This document shows, in pieces, positions 45,346 to 54,699 of a stretch of DNA of 64,000 nucleotides (positions are counted from its first letter, which is position 1; each line of letters begins with the position of its first letter). The stretch covers positions 1,054,001 through 1,118,000 of the forward strand of contig NZ_CP090983.1 of assembly GCF_021513155.1 (NCBI RefSeq). The letters are read 5' to 3'. A model generated the notes under the pieces. The model had not been told where the DNA came from. It saw only the letters and a program-made list of their open reading frames with translations, and did no database searches. Origin of the DNA: Jeotgalibaca sp. MA1X17-3 (GTDB taxonomy: Bacteria; Bacillota; Bacilli; Lactobacillales; Aerococcaceae). Position numbers and translations under genes: made by a program.

Positions 45346-46566
45346 ATGGATACAGAAATTTTTAAATTAATTATCAAAGAAAAAGAAAGACAAGAACAAG
45401 GAATCGAGTTAATAGCTTCTGAAAACTTTGTTTCTACAGAAGTATTAGAAGCACAAGGTAGTATTTTGACAAATAAATACGCAGAAGGTTATCCAGGTCG
45501 CCGCTACTATGGTGGATGTGAATTTGTTGACATCATAGAAAACTTAGCGATTTCTCGTTTGAAAGAATTATTTGGTGCAGAATATGCTAACGTTCAACCC
45601 CATTCAGGAAGTCAAGCGAACATGGCCGCGTACCGAGCGCTAGTTGACCAAGATAGTAAAATATTAGGAATGGATTTGAATCATGGTGGACATCTAACTC
45701 ACGGTTCAAAAGTAAATTTTAGCGGACAAAGTTATCATTTTGTAAGTTATGGTGTTGATCCAGAAACAGAAATGATTGATTATACGGAAGTAAGAAAAAT
45801 TGCTTTGGAAGAAAAGCCTGATTTAATTGTTGCCGGTGCAAGTGCCTATGCACGTCAGATTGATTTCAAAAAATTCAGAGAAATTGCTGATGAAGTTGGA
45901 GCATTGTTCATGGTAGATATGGCTCATATTGCCGGTTTATGTGCGACTGGTTACCATCAAAATCCAGTTGAGTACGCAGATGTTGTTACATCAACTACTC
46001 ATAAAACAATGCGTGGTCCTCGTGGTGGAGTTATACTTGCCAAACAAAAATTTGCTAAAAAATTAAATAGCGCTGTTTTCCCTGGTATTCAAGGCGGACC
46101 TTTAGAACATGTCATTGCAGCTAAAGCTGTATCATTCCATGAAGCTTTACAACCATCATTCCATGATTATATTGGGCATGTAGTTGAGAATGCTAAAGCA
46201 ATGGAAGAAGTATTCCATGATTCAAAATTCCGAATAATCGGTGGGGGAACAGATAATCATTTACTTCTGCTAGATGTATCTGGATATGGAGTAAATGGAA
46301 AAGAATTAGAGACATTATTAGATGAAGTAGGAATTACTGTAAATAAAAATTCCATACCATTTGACAAATTGCCTCCAAGTAAAACAAGTGGAATTCGTGT
46401 GGGAACACCTGCTATTACAACTAGAGGGTTTGGTATAGAAGAATCTAAAAAAGTTGCAGAATTGATCATTCGGACAGCGGAAGCAAAAAATCAATCTGAA
46501 AAAATTGAGGAAATTCAAAAAGAGGTTCAAATACTAACGAGTGAGTTTCCTTTGTATATAAACTAA
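45346..46566 (+). CDS. glyA: Serine hydroxymethyltransferase
   Basis: 406 residues. Interconverts serine and glycine, feeding one-carbon units to folate. IELIASENFVS, EGYPGRRYYGGCEFVD, the PLP-lysine motif STTHKTMRGPRGG (Lys near 221) and GIRVGTPAITTRG are intact. The N-terminus is slightly shorter than some homologues but the ATG has AGGGGATGG upstream. Sits before upp, a standard order near the atp operon in Firmicutes. Confidence 0.96.
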   Translation: MDTEIFKLIIKEKERQEQGIELIASENFVSTEVLEAQGSILTNKYAEGYPGRRYYGGCEFVDIIENLAISRLKELFGAEYANVQPHSGSQANMAAYRALVDQDSKILGMDLNHGGHLTHGSKVNFSGQSYHFVSYGVDPETEMIDYTEVRKIALEEKPDLIVAGASAYARQIDFKKFREIADEVGALFMVDMAHIAGLCATGYHQNPVEYADVVTSTTHKTMRGPRGGVILAKQKFAKKLNSAVFPGIQGGPLEHVIAAKAVSFHEALQPSFHDYIGHVVENAKAMEEVFHDSKFRIIGGGTDNHLLLLDVSGYGVNGKELETLLDEVGITVNKNSIPFDKLPPSKTSGIRVGTPAITTRGFGIEESKKVAELIIRTAEAKNQSEKIEEIQKEVQILTSEFPLYIN

Positions 46567-46645
46567 AAATAGAATATCACTAGTAAAATGCAAGTTCTTC
46601 CATTACAATGGAAAAAGTAAAAAAAGAAAGCAGGGGTATAACAAA

Positions 46646-47279
46646 TGGGACGAGTAACAGTAATGGACCATCCATTAATCCAGCATAAATTAACGATTAT
46701 CCGAGAAAAAATACTGGAACGAAAGATTTTCGTGAAGTGGTTAGCGAGATAGCTATGTTAATGGCGTATGAAGTAACTAGAAGTATGCCGTTAGAAGATG
46801 TTGAAATTGAAACACCGCTTGTAAAATCAATACAGAAACGATTGAGTGGTAAGAAAGTTGCGATTATCCCTATCTTGCGAGCTGGACTAGGAATGGTAGA
46901 TGGCTTTTTAGCTATGTTACCTGCTGCAAAAGTAGGACATGTAGGAATGTATCGGGACGAAGAAACATTTGAACCTCATGAATACTTCGTTAAAATGCCT
47001 GCTGATATTGCAGAAAGACAGCTGTTTGTTGTAGATCCAATGCTAGCTACAGGAGGCTCAGCTGTAGCTGCTATTGAAGCACTTATTAAAAGAAATGCAA
47101 AGCCAGAAAACATTAAATTCATCTGTCTAGTTGCTGCTCCTGAAGGAGTTAAGGTACTTAATGATGCCTATCCAGAAGTAGAAGTTATAGTGGCAGCGAT
47201 GGATGAAAGATTAAATGAACAAGGATATATTTTACCTGGTTTAGGAGATGCGGGCGACCGTTTGTTTGGAACTAAATAA
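46646..47279 (+). pseudogene. upp: Uracil phosphoribosyltransferase, one frameshift near the N-terminus
   Basis: Converts uracil plus PRPP to UMP. ATG 46646 (GCAGGGG upstream) begins MGRVTVMDHPLIQHKLTIIR; the A6 run 46706-46711 is one base short, and with A7 it reads REKNTGTKDFREVVSEIAML and continues through RAGLGMVDGF and the PRPP loop VDPMLATGGSAVAA. The C-terminus GDAGDRLFGTK is the family hallmark. Reconstructed length is about 211 residues. Probable homopolymer error. A strong terminator follows. Confidence 0.94.
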
Positions 47280-47293
47280 GGTAATCAAATAGG

Positions 47294-47337
47294 AATGGTT
47301 CAAGCGTGAATATACTCGTCACGCTTGAACCATTTTT
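47294..47337 (+). terminator. Terminator after upp
   Basis: Perfect 16-bp stem AATGGTTCAAGCGTGA with TCACGCTTGAACCATT, followed by TTTT. It separates glyA-upp from the atp operon. Confidence 0.92.
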
Positions 47338-47615
47338 GCGTAATTTTGTGGTCTTTATTTTGTTACACAATATATAAGTGCAATATATTGACTTTTTTCT
47401 CAAAAAAAACTTTAGGAATTTTATGCTTTTTTTTGATTATTTAAAGGATAGGTGGTATGATTGCAATGCAAATGGGTCATGAAAACTTTTATCAGTCTTT
47501 CTTTTTAGAGATAGGTATTCAAAAGCAGAACCTTCTGTTTATAAGAATATTTGACTAAAGGTTTGAGGTGAAGTGGAATGGTCCATTCTATTTGTATGGA
47601 AAAGAGGTGACACGT
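47338..47615 (+). other. Leader region of the atp operon
   Basis: 278 nt between upp and atpB. It holds a TTGACT at 47389-47394 without a convincing -10, and a 33-codon open frame at 47457-47558 (MIAMQMGHENFYQSFFLEIG at its start) preceded by AAAGGATAGGTGG. The predicted peptide is not atpI and has no family I know. It may be a leader peptide or chance. No atpI gene is present. Confidence 0.4.
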
Positions 47616-48329
47616 TTGGAACATGAAACGAAAGTTCTAGAGTTCATGGGGATTGGTTTTAGCGCAAATATTCTCATCAGTGTGGCAGCGACCGTACTGT
47701 TGGTTTTTTTATTTTGTTTTTGGGCAACCCGGAATTTGTCGATTCGACCAGGGAAAGCACAGTCAGTGATGGAGTATCTAATGGATTTTGTGAAAAACAT
47801 CATTCAGAATTCAATGGATTGGAAAAAAGGAGAACAATTTCATCTTCTCGGTTTTACACTTTTTCTTTTCATTTGGGTATCTAACGTTTTGGGACTTGCA
47901 TTAATTTTGAATATTGATGGTTTCTCTTATTGGAAAAGCCCGACTGCCAGCCCAGTTGTTGCCTTAGCTTTAGCATTAATGGTTATTTTACTAACACATT
48001 ACTTTGGTGTTAAGGAACAAGGATTTAAAGACTATTTTTTGAATAGCTATATTCGACCGGTATGGCCATTGATGCCTATCAAAATTTTAGAAGAATTTAC
48101 AAATACTTTAACATTGGCACTCCGTCTTTACGGGAATATTTACGCTGGAGAAATACTACTGGGGTTAATTGCCTCATTAGCTAACTCAAGAGGAGCACTT
48201 ACTTGGGTTGTTGGACTTCCTTTACAGATAGTATGGCAAGGCTTCTCCATATTCATTGGATCGATTCAAGCCTTCGTATTTACGACCCTGACAATGGTGT
48301 ACTTGGCTCATAAAATCGAAGCGGAATAA
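47616..48329 (+). CDS. atpB: F-type ATP synthase subunit a
   Basis: 237 residues from TTG 47616, with five or six helices. The essential arginine of the proton half-channel is in LALRLYGNIYAGE (about residue 170), and the C-terminal QGFSIFIGSIQAFVFTTLTM is characteristic. I choose TTG 47616 because GAGGTGA ends 5 nt before it; a GTG at 47568 is in frame but has its ribosome site directly abutting. First structural gene of atpBEFHAGDC. Confidence 0.92.
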   Translation: MEHETKVLEFMGIGFSANILISVAATVLLVFLFCFWATRNLSIRPGKAQSVMEYLMDFVKNIIQNSMDWKKGEQFHLLGFTLFLFIWVSNVLGLALILNIDGFSYWKSPTASPVVALALALMVILLTHYFGVKEQGFKDYFLNSYIRPVWPLMPIKILEEFTNTLTLALRLYGNIYAGEILLGLIASLANSRGALTWVVGLPLQIVWQGFSIFIGSIQAFVFTTLTMVYLAHKIEAE

Positions 48330-48380
48330 AAATGTACATTAGACAACAAAAAAATTATTAGAAATAAAGGGGAAATTAAT

Positions 48381-48593
48381 ATGAATTTTATAGCAGCAGC
48401 AATTGCGGTAGCAGGAGCGGCCATCGGAGCATCTTTAGGAAACGGTAGAGTAATTTCTACAACCATCGAAGCGATTGCTCGACAGCCGGAATTACAAAGC
48501 CGACTTCAAACACTTATGTTTATTGGGGTTGGATTGATTGAAGCCGTTCCAATTATGGCGGTAGTTATTGCATTCTTGCTTATTTTCCAGTAA
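48381..48593 (+). CDS. atpE: F-type ATP synthase subunit c
   Basis: 70 residues, two helices joined by the conserved polar loop (ARQPE). The proton-binding Glu is in GVGLIEAVPIMA (about residue 54). No Na+-binding signature is visible, so a proton ring is likely. AAAGGGGAA ribosome site. Confidence 0.96.
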   Translation: MNFIAAAIAVAGAAIGASLGNGRVISTTIEAIARQPELQSRLQTLMFIGVGLIEAVPIMAVVIAFLLIFQ

Positions 48594-48629
48594 AAATTGG
48601 GAAATATCGGATGACAGGGAGGAAATACG

Positions 48630-49133
48630 ATGACAGGGACTTATACGCTAGGAGCCATCACAGCATTAGGAGATACAATTGTAACTGTAGTAGGGTTTTT
48701 GATACTGGTTTGGCTGGTAAAACGATTTGCATGGGAATCAATCATTAATACAATTAATGAACGTGAAAGAACCATCAATGCTGACATTGATAAGGCTGAA
48801 GATGCAAGAAAAACAGCCGAAAAACAGCGGAAAGAAACACAAGAACAGTTACGAAATGCAAGAAGTGATGCAAATGAAATATTAAATCGAGCACAAAAAG
48901 AAGCAAGTGATTTACAAAAAGCAATTATTTCTGAAGCAAAAGAAGATGTTGTCCGTTTGAAGCAGCAAACACAAAGAGAAATTGAATTGGAAAGGAAACA
49001 AGCATTCCAAAATATGCGTTCTGAGATAGGAGCAACATCTATCAATATTGCTCAGAAAATTATTGGTAAAGAAGTTCACGCAAAAGATCATCAACGATTA
49101 ATCGAGGAATTTATTGAAGGACTGGAGAAATAA
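48630..49133 (+). CDS. atpF: F-type ATP synthase subunit b
   Basis: 167 residues: one N-terminal helix (about 13-32), then a long charged coiled coil rich in Lys, Glu, Gln and Ala (NERERTINADIDKAEDARKT onward) that forms the peripheral stalk. Strong AGGGAGGAA before ATG. Its stop is 1 nt before the atpH start. Confidence 0.95.
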   Translation: MTGTYTLGAITALGDTIVTVVGFLILVWLVKRFAWESIINTINERERTINADIDKAEDARKTAEKQRKETQEQLRNARSDANEILNRAQKEASDLQKAIISEAKEDVVRLKQQTQREIELERKQAFQNMRSEIGATSINIAQKIIGKEVHAKDHQRLIEEFIEGLEK

Positions 49134-49134
49134 T

Positions 49135-49674
49135 ATGGTGAAAGACAATAAAGAAAATTACGATGTAACAGCCTTTGTTCGCTCCCATTACAATACTCTA
49201 GCTAACTCACAAATTGCAGATAAAATTTACAATGAGATGAATCTTCTTTTTGATGGATTACAGGAGGCAAATGATGATCAAGAAGCACAAAAGCATCTTG
49301 AAAAATTGGTTCCTTACCTATCAGCTGAAGGAGTAAATTTCCTTTCTGGTTTAGAAGAAAATGTTGAAAAAGATGGAAAGATATCCATTGAAGACATGGT
49401 TTCAGCAATTGAAGAGTTTAGAAAACTTCATGAAAAAGATAGAGAACCAGTAGATGTTACATTAACATCTGCAGTACCTTTGAATAGAGAACAAAAAGAA
49501 CGTGTCATCGCAAGCTTTCGAAAAAAAGTAGGCGGTCACCATCTTTTTATTCATGAAGTGATTGATCAAGATGTAGTGGGCGGCGTTCGCTTGGAAACAG
49601 AAAACTATTATTACGACAATACAATTGTAAAAAAACTAAAAGAAATAAAAGAGTTTATTTTAAATGACGAATGA
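49135..49674 (+). CDS. atpH: F-type ATP synthase subunit delta
   Basis: 179 residues. OSCP/delta subunit that links the peripheral stalk to the F1 head; the C-terminal motif VGGVRLETENYYYDNTIVKKL-like region (family G-G-x-x-x-x-x-x-x-x-x-D) is present. ATG 49135 is preferred, with GGAG in the atpF end; an upstream TTG at 49114 would overlap atpF more. The stop overlaps an ATG near the atpA start. Confidence 0.92.
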   Translation: MVKDNKENYDVTAFVRSHYNTLANSQIADKIYNEMNLLFDGLQEANDDQEAQKHLEKLVPYLSAEGVNFLSGLEENVEKDGKISIEDMVSAIEEFRKLHEKDREPVDVTLTSAVPLNREQKERVIASFRKKVGGHHLFIHEVIDQDVVGGVRLETENYYYDNTIVKKLKEIKEFILNDE

Positions 49675-49693
49675 GATTGAAGAGGTGAGAAAT

Positions 49694-51205
49694 GTGGCTA
49701 TAGAAAAAGAAGATTTGCATTCTTTAATCAATCAACGAATCAGCACTTTTCAATCTGCTTCAGGAATGGAAGAAATTGGAAAATTAACCTATGTAGGGGA
49801 CGGAATCGCTAGAGCAGTTGGACTTCAAAATGTAATGAGTGGAGAATTACTTGAATTTTCCAATGGTTCAATTGGAATGGCACAAAACCTAGAGGCGAAT
49901 GATGTTGGTATTATCATATTTGGTAAGTATACAGATCTTCATGAGGGAGATATTGTTAAAAGAACGGGCCATATTATGGAAGTACCTGTAGGAGAAGAAT
50001 TGATTGGACGTGTCGTGGATGCTTTAGGAAGACCATTGGATGGTCAAGGAGCTATTTCCACAACTAAAAAAAGACCAGTTGAGAATGAAGCACCAGGTGT
50101 AATGGCTCGGAAATCCGTAACAACTCCATTACAAACAGGTTTAAAAGCAATTGACGCTCTTGTACCTATTGGACGAGGACAACGTGAATTGATTATTGGT
50201 GATAGAAAAACTGGTAAAACTAATATTGCAATGGATACCATCATTAACCAACGTGGTAAAGATGTTATTTGTATTTATGTAGCAATTGGTCAAAAGGAAT
50301 CAACGGTTCGAAATTTAACGGAAACGTTAAAAAACTATCATGCGATGGACTATACAATTGTTGTTTCAGCCAGTGCATCAAAACCTGCGCCGATGCTTTA
50401 TATTGCTCCTTATGCAGCAACTGCAATGGCAGAAGAATTTATGTACCAAGGTAAACATGTCTTAATTGTTTATGATGATTTATCTAAGCAAGCAGCAGCT
50501 TACCGTGAAATGTCACTATTACTGAAAAGACCACCAGGTCGAGAAGCTTATCCTGGAGATGTATTCTATCTTCACTCTCGCTTATTAGAGCGTTCAGCTA
50601 AATTAAATGACGAATTGGGTGGAGGATCCATTACATCCTTACCGATTGTGGAAACTCAGGCAGGAGATATTTCTGCGTACATCCCTACAAACGTTATTTC
50701 TATTACGGATGGGCAGATTTTCCTAGAGAGTGACTTGTTCTTCGCAGGAATTCGTCCAGCTGTTTCAGCAGGGTTATCCGTTTCTCGTGTAGGTGGAGCT
50801 GCTCAAATTAAAGCAATGAAAAAAGTTTCAGGGACTCTACGTTTAGATTTAGCTTCCTATAGAGAATTAGAAGCCTTTACTCAATTCGGATCAGACTTAG
50901 ACCGAGCTACTCAGCAACGTCTAAATCGAGGACATCGTACAGTAGAAGTATTGAAACAAGGTTTCCACTCCCCAATGGATGTGGAAAAACAAGTAATCAT
51001 TCTATTTGCCTTAACCAAAGGATTCTTAGATACGATTCCTGTTGAAGATTTAGCGCGTTATGAAAAAGAATTGATGAACTACATGGAGTTATCGTATCCA
51101 CGATTGTTGGAACACATCACAAGAACAAAAGATTTGCCAGCAGAAGAAGATTTAATAGATGCACTGCAAGAATTTGTTCACGTTTTTGTGCCACACAGCA
51201 ACTAA
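49694..51205 (+). CDS. atpA: F-type ATP synthase subunit alpha
   Basis: 503 residues from GTG 49694 (AGAGGTGAG directly upstream), giving MAIEKEDLHSLINQRISTFQ, the usual N-terminus; an ATG at 49664 is a less likely start. Walker A GDRKTGKTN (about 170-178), and AAYREMSLLLKRPPGREAYP and RPAVSAGLSVSRVGGAAQIK are canonical. Non-catalytic nucleotide-binding subunit. Confidence 0.97.
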   Translation: MAIEKEDLHSLINQRISTFQSASGMEEIGKLTYVGDGIARAVGLQNVMSGELLEFSNGSIGMAQNLEANDVGIIIFGKYTDLHEGDIVKRTGHIMEVPVGEELIGRVVDALGRPLDGQGAISTTKKRPVENEAPGVMARKSVTTPLQTGLKAIDALVPIGRGQRELIIGDRKTGKTNIAMDTIINQRGKDVICIYVAIGQKESTVRNLTETLKNYHAMDYTIVVSASASKPAPMLYIAPYAATAMAEEFMYQGKHVLIVYDDLSKQAAAYREMSLLLKRPPGREAYPGDVFYLHSRLLERSAKLNDELGGGSITSLPIVETQAGDISAYIPTNVISITDGQIFLESDLFFAGIRPAVSAGLSVSRVGGAAQIKAMKKVSGTLRLDLASYRELEAFTQFGSDLDRATQQRLNRGHRTVEVLKQGFHSPMDVEKQVIILFALTKGFLDTIPVEDLARYEKELMNYMELSYPRLLEHITRTKDLPAEEDLIDALQEFVHVFVPHSN

Positions 51206-51271
51206 TAGCTAATCCGTTTTTTCTTTAAGAAGAATAGGATCCTATGTGTTCTTCAAAAGAGGGGTGAAAAA

Positions 51272-52192
51272 ATGGGATCATCATTGATTGATATAAAAAA
51301 ACGTATTACATCTACTAAAAAAACAAGTCAGATTACAAGTGCAATGCAAATGGTTTCTGCTTCAAAACTAATTAAAGCAGAACAAAAAGTTAAAAATTAT
51401 CATATTTATGCTAATAAAATTAGAGAGATTGTTACACACATTGCAAGTTCTCAGTTATCACTTTTAGAAGAAAAAGGTCATGCATTTGCTCATGTTCAGC
51501 AATTGATTGACTTTAACGACCTTCTGATTGAGCGCCCTATTAAAAGGACAGGATATCTCATTGTCTCTTCAGATAAGGGATTGGCAGGAAGCTATAATAG
51601 TTCGATTCTAAAATCCACTCGTGAAATGCTACGTGCAGATCATGAAAGTTCAGATGAATATGTCATTATTTCTATTGGAGAAACATTAGCTAATGATTTA
51701 AGGAAAAATAGTATTCCTGTAGGTTATGTCGTTTCGGACTTGAGTGACCAACCGTCCTTTGATGAAGTTCGAGAGGTTGTTTCTAAAACAGTAGATTACT
51801 ACCGGCAAGGAATGTTCGATGAGTTGTATGTTTGTTACAATCACCATGTGAATGCACTAACGTCACTCTTTCGAGCAGAAAAAATGTTGCCACTAACGGA
51901 CTTGGATGCGGAAGAAGCAACAGATTATGAAGTAGAATATCTGTTTGAACCAACTAAAGAAGATATACTAGAAGTTTTATTACCTCAGTATGCACAAAGC
52001 TTGATTTACGGTGCAATTATTGATGCGAAAGCATCCGAACATGCTTCCCGTATGACTGCTATGAAGAGTGCAACTGATAATGCAAGTGATATAATTGACG
52101 AATTAACAGTTACTTATAACCAAAAACGCCAAACAGCTATTACACAAGAAATAAATGAAATAGTCGGCGGCGCACAAGGATTAGAAAATTAA
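51272..52192 (+). CDS. atpG: F-type ATP synthase subunit gamma
   Basis: 306 residues. Central rotor shaft. The N-terminal helix (DIKKRITSTKKTSQITSAMQ, MVSASKL) and C-terminal helix (SEHASRMTAMKSATDNASDI, LTVTYNQKRQTAITQEINEI) form the coiled coil; the SDKGLAGSYNSSI segment is conserved. Slightly longer than typical because of the middle region. AAGAGGGGTG ribosome site. Confidence 0.96.
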   Translation: MGSSLIDIKKRITSTKKTSQITSAMQMVSASKLIKAEQKVKNYHIYANKIREIVTHIASSQLSLLEEKGHAFAHVQQLIDFNDLLIERPIKRTGYLIVSSDKGLAGSYNSSILKSTREMLRADHESSDEYVIISIGETLANDLRKNSIPVGYVVSDLSDQPSFDEVREVVSKTVDYYRQGMFDELYVCYNHHVNALTSLFRAEKMLPLTDLDAEEATDYEVEYLFEPTKEDILEVLLPQYAQSLIYGAIIDAKASEHASRMTAMKSATDNASDIIDELTVTYNQKRQTAITQEINEIVGGAQGLEN

Positions 52193-52214
52193 TGACAGGG
52201 AGGCATATAAATTT

Positions 52215-53642
52215 ATGAGAAAAGGACATATTGTTCAGGTAATTGGACCCGTTGTCGATGTAGGCTTCTCCTTGTCTGAAGGAACTCCTGATATTCATAA
52301 CGCATTGACTGTTCAAAAGAAAGCAACAGAAGATGGCAAAATCGAAACAGTCGTCCTAGAAGTTGCAATTGACTTAGGAAAAGGAATTGTTCGAGCGATC
52401 GCAATGGAATCTACGGATGGACTTCAACGAGGATTGGATGTAGTTGATACCGGTTCTCCTATAAAAGTTCCGGTAGGAAGAGAAACCCTGGGAAGAGTAT
52501 TTAATGTTTTGGGAGAAACAATTGATTTAAAACCAGATTTCCCAAGAGAGTATCCAAGAGAGTCTATTCATAAACCAGCACCTACGTATGAAGAATTAAG
52601 TAGTAACTTTCAAATTTTAGAAACGGGAATTAAAGTAATTGATTTACTAGCTCCGTATCTAAAAGGTGGGAAAATTGGCTTATTTGGTGGTGCAGGAGTA
52701 GGGAAAACCGTACTTATTCAGGAACTAATTCATAATGTTGCTGAAGAACATGGTGGGATTTCTGTGTTTACTGGTGTAGGGGAGCGTACTCGGGAAGGGA
52801 ACGACCTTTACTTTGAAATGAAAGAATCAGGCGTAGGAAAAAGAACAGCAATGGTATTTGGTCAGATGAATGAACCACCTGGTGCACGGATGCGTGTAGG
52901 TTTGACAGGATTAACAATGGCAGAATACTTCCGTGATGAAGAAAAACAAGATGTACTGTTGTTCATTGATAACATCTATCGATTTACTCAAGCTGGTTCG
53001 GAAATTTCAGCACTATTGGGAAGAATGCCTTCAGCTGTAGGGTATCAGCCAACTTTAGCAACGGAGATGGGGCAATTACAAGAGCGGATTAGTTCCACTA
53101 AAAATGGTTCGATCACATCCATTCAAGCAATTTATGTACCTGCGGATGATTATACAGATCCAGCACCAGCTACAACCTTTGCTCACTTGGATGCAACGAC
53201 GAACTTAGAAAGAAAATTAACAGAACAAGGGATTTATCCTGCAGTAGATCCGCTTGCTTCTTCCTCTAGTGCTTTATCAGCAGAAATTGTTGGAGAAGAA
53301 CACTATCATATTGCTACTGAAGTTCAACAGATTTTACAAAAATATCGTGATTTGCAAGATATTATTGCAATCTTAGGTATGGATGAATTATCAGATACAG
53401 AGAAGGTTACGGTGAGTCGTGCGAGACGAATTCAGTTCTTCCTTTCACAGAACTTCTTTGTGGCAGAAGCATTTACTGGAATTCCTGGATCTTATGTTCC
53501 TGTTAAAGAGACGATTAGTGGATTTAAAGGAATTATTGAAGGGAAATATGACGATGTGCCAGAAGAAGCATTCCGAAACGTCGGTAGTATTAACGAAGTT
53601 CTGGAAAAAGCGAAAAGCTTAGGGTATGAAGGAGCGGAGTAA
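52215..53642 (+). CDS. atpD: F-type ATP synthase subunit beta
   Basis: 475 residues. Catalytic subunit. Walker A GGAGVGKT (about 157-164), GERTREGNDLY with the catalytic Glu, and LLFIDNIYRFTQAGSEISAL (Tyr where Phe is more common). AGGGAGG precedes ATG 52215. The stop is 1 nt before atpC. Confidence 0.98.
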   Translation: MRKGHIVQVIGPVVDVGFSLSEGTPDIHNALTVQKKATEDGKIETVVLEVAIDLGKGIVRAIAMESTDGLQRGLDVVDTGSPIKVPVGRETLGRVFNVLGETIDLKPDFPREYPRESIHKPAPTYEELSSNFQILETGIKVIDLLAPYLKGGKIGLFGGAGVGKTVLIQELIHNVAEEHGGISVFTGVGERTREGNDLYFEMKESGVGKRTAMVFGQMNEPPGARMRVGLTGLTMAEYFRDEEKQDVLLFIDNIYRFTQAGSEISALLGRMPSAVGYQPTLATEMGQLQERISSTKNGSITSIQAIYVPADDYTDPAPATTFAHLDATTNLERKLTEQGIYPAVDPLASSSSALSAEIVGEEHYHIATEVQQILQKYRDLQDIIAILGMDELSDTEKVTVSRARRIQFFLSQNFFVAEAFTGIPGSYVPVKETISGFKGIIEGKYDDVPEEAFRNVGSINEVLEKAKSLGYEGAE

Positions 53643-53643
53643 A

Positions 53644-54066
53644 ATGGTCTTTTTACAAGTTAATGTAGTTACTCCAGGCGGAATGGTGTATCAACATCGT
53701 GCCAAACAAGTACACGCGATAACGACTGATGGAGGCATCACAATCTTGCCAAACCACACACCGATTATTGTTCCGCTTGCTATTGACAATTTAACCGTTA
53801 CTAGAGATACAGAAGAGAAAAAATGTAACCATTTAGCTGTAAGTGGCGGTATTTTGGAAGTACGAGATAATATTGTAAATATCATTGCGAATACAGCTGA
53901 ACGGGCTAGAGATATTGATATTAATCGTGCTGAAAGAGCTAAAGAAGCTGCTCAGAAATTCTTGTCAGAAGCAGAACAGCAAAAGAATAAACAAGACTTC
54001 CAAAGAGCAAAATTAGCATTGGCCAAAGCCATTAACCGAATTGGTGTTTCAGATAAATCTATCTGA
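53644..54066 (+). CDS. atpC: F-type ATP synthase subunit epsilon
   Basis: 140 residues from ATG 53644 (AAGGAG in the atpD end); an in-frame start at 53626 would overlap atpD. N-terminal beta sandwich (VNVVTPGGMVYQHRAKQVHA, TDGGITILPNHTPIIVPLAI) and C-terminal helices (INRAERAKEAAQKFL, RAKLALAKAINRI). Inhibitory/rotor subunit. Followed by the operon terminator. Confidence 0.96.
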   Translation: MVFLQVNVVTPGGMVYQHRAKQVHAITTDGGITILPNHTPIIVPLAIDNLTVTRDTEEKKCNHLAVSGGILEVRDNIVNIIANTAERARDIDINRAERAKEAAQKFLSEAEQQKNKQDFQRAKLALAKAINRIGVSDKSI

Positions 54067-54071
54067 TAGAG

Positions 54072-54117
54072 AAAAAGGAAAGAGGATAAGACGAAAGTCT
54101 TTCTCTTTCCTTTTTTT
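54072..54117 (+). terminator. Terminator of the atp operon
   Basis: Long stem with GGAAAGAG and CTCTTTCC arms and inner AAGAC/GTCTT, GAAA loop, followed by seven T. Confidence 0.9.
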
Positions 54118-54329
54118 ATACTTTTAAATTATAGTAAAGGTCTATCAAAAAGAAGTAAAATTAATTATAATAGAACTAAGGTCTTAATTGTGCTTTCTAT
54201 GACCTTTTTAATCAACACTATAGCGGAAAATGACTTAACGTTTTTAAAAAAAGCTATTTGAAACTAAATCATTTTTTTTTAATATGTTTTGTGTTAGTAT
54301 AGTTTGGAACTAAGGGGAGGTGTGAACAA

Positions 54330-54566
54330 TTGGACTATATTTTATCTTTTAGTCTATTAACACTTTTATCCCATATGGTCTTCATTTTTCTAGCATTTTG
54401 GGCTTTAAAAGCATTAATGATAGAAAAGTGGATTAGAAAAGGCCATGTTAGAGAAGCGCGATTACTTTATTTTTTCCTAGCAATTGCACTTGGATACACT
54501 GTTAGTTCTTTTTTTCTAAACTTTATTGAAATTTCACAAAGTGTTAGCTTTTTAATAACGAAATAA
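54330..54566 (+). CDS. DUF1146 family small membrane protein (YwzB-like)
   Basis: 78 residues, two transmembrane helices (about 3-30 and 45-72) separated by a basic loop (KWIRKGHVREARLL). Matches the DUF1146/YwzB family, which in Bacillus and relatives also lies between the atp operon and murA; function unknown. TTG start at 54330 with AAGGGGAGGTG upstream. The 263-nt gap before it, after the atp terminator, shows no gene. Confidence 0.85.
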   Translation: MDYILSFSLLTLLSHMVFIFLAFWALKALMIEKWIRKGHVREARLLYFFLAIALGYTVSSFFLNFIEISQSVSFLITK

Positions 54567-54652
54567 TATATTCCAAGGTTTACCTTGATTGAGAAGCTGC
54601 TGGTAACCATTCTCATTTATTGCTAAAGAATTTTAATGAAACAGATAAATAT

Positions 54653-54677
54653 ATCTCGCATCAAAAATATGCGAGAT
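54653..54677 (+). other. Hairpin upstream of the murA ribosome site
   Basis: Perfect 9-bp stem ATCTCGCAT (54653-54661) with ATGCGAGAT (54669-54677), loop of seven, only 6 nt before GGAGGG. A second interrupted hairpin TGAGAA...TTCTCA lies at about 54589-54615. They may affect mRNA stability or translation; no T run follows the near one. Confidence 0.4.
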
Positions 54678-54699
54678 TAAATTCGGAGGGTATTTTTTT

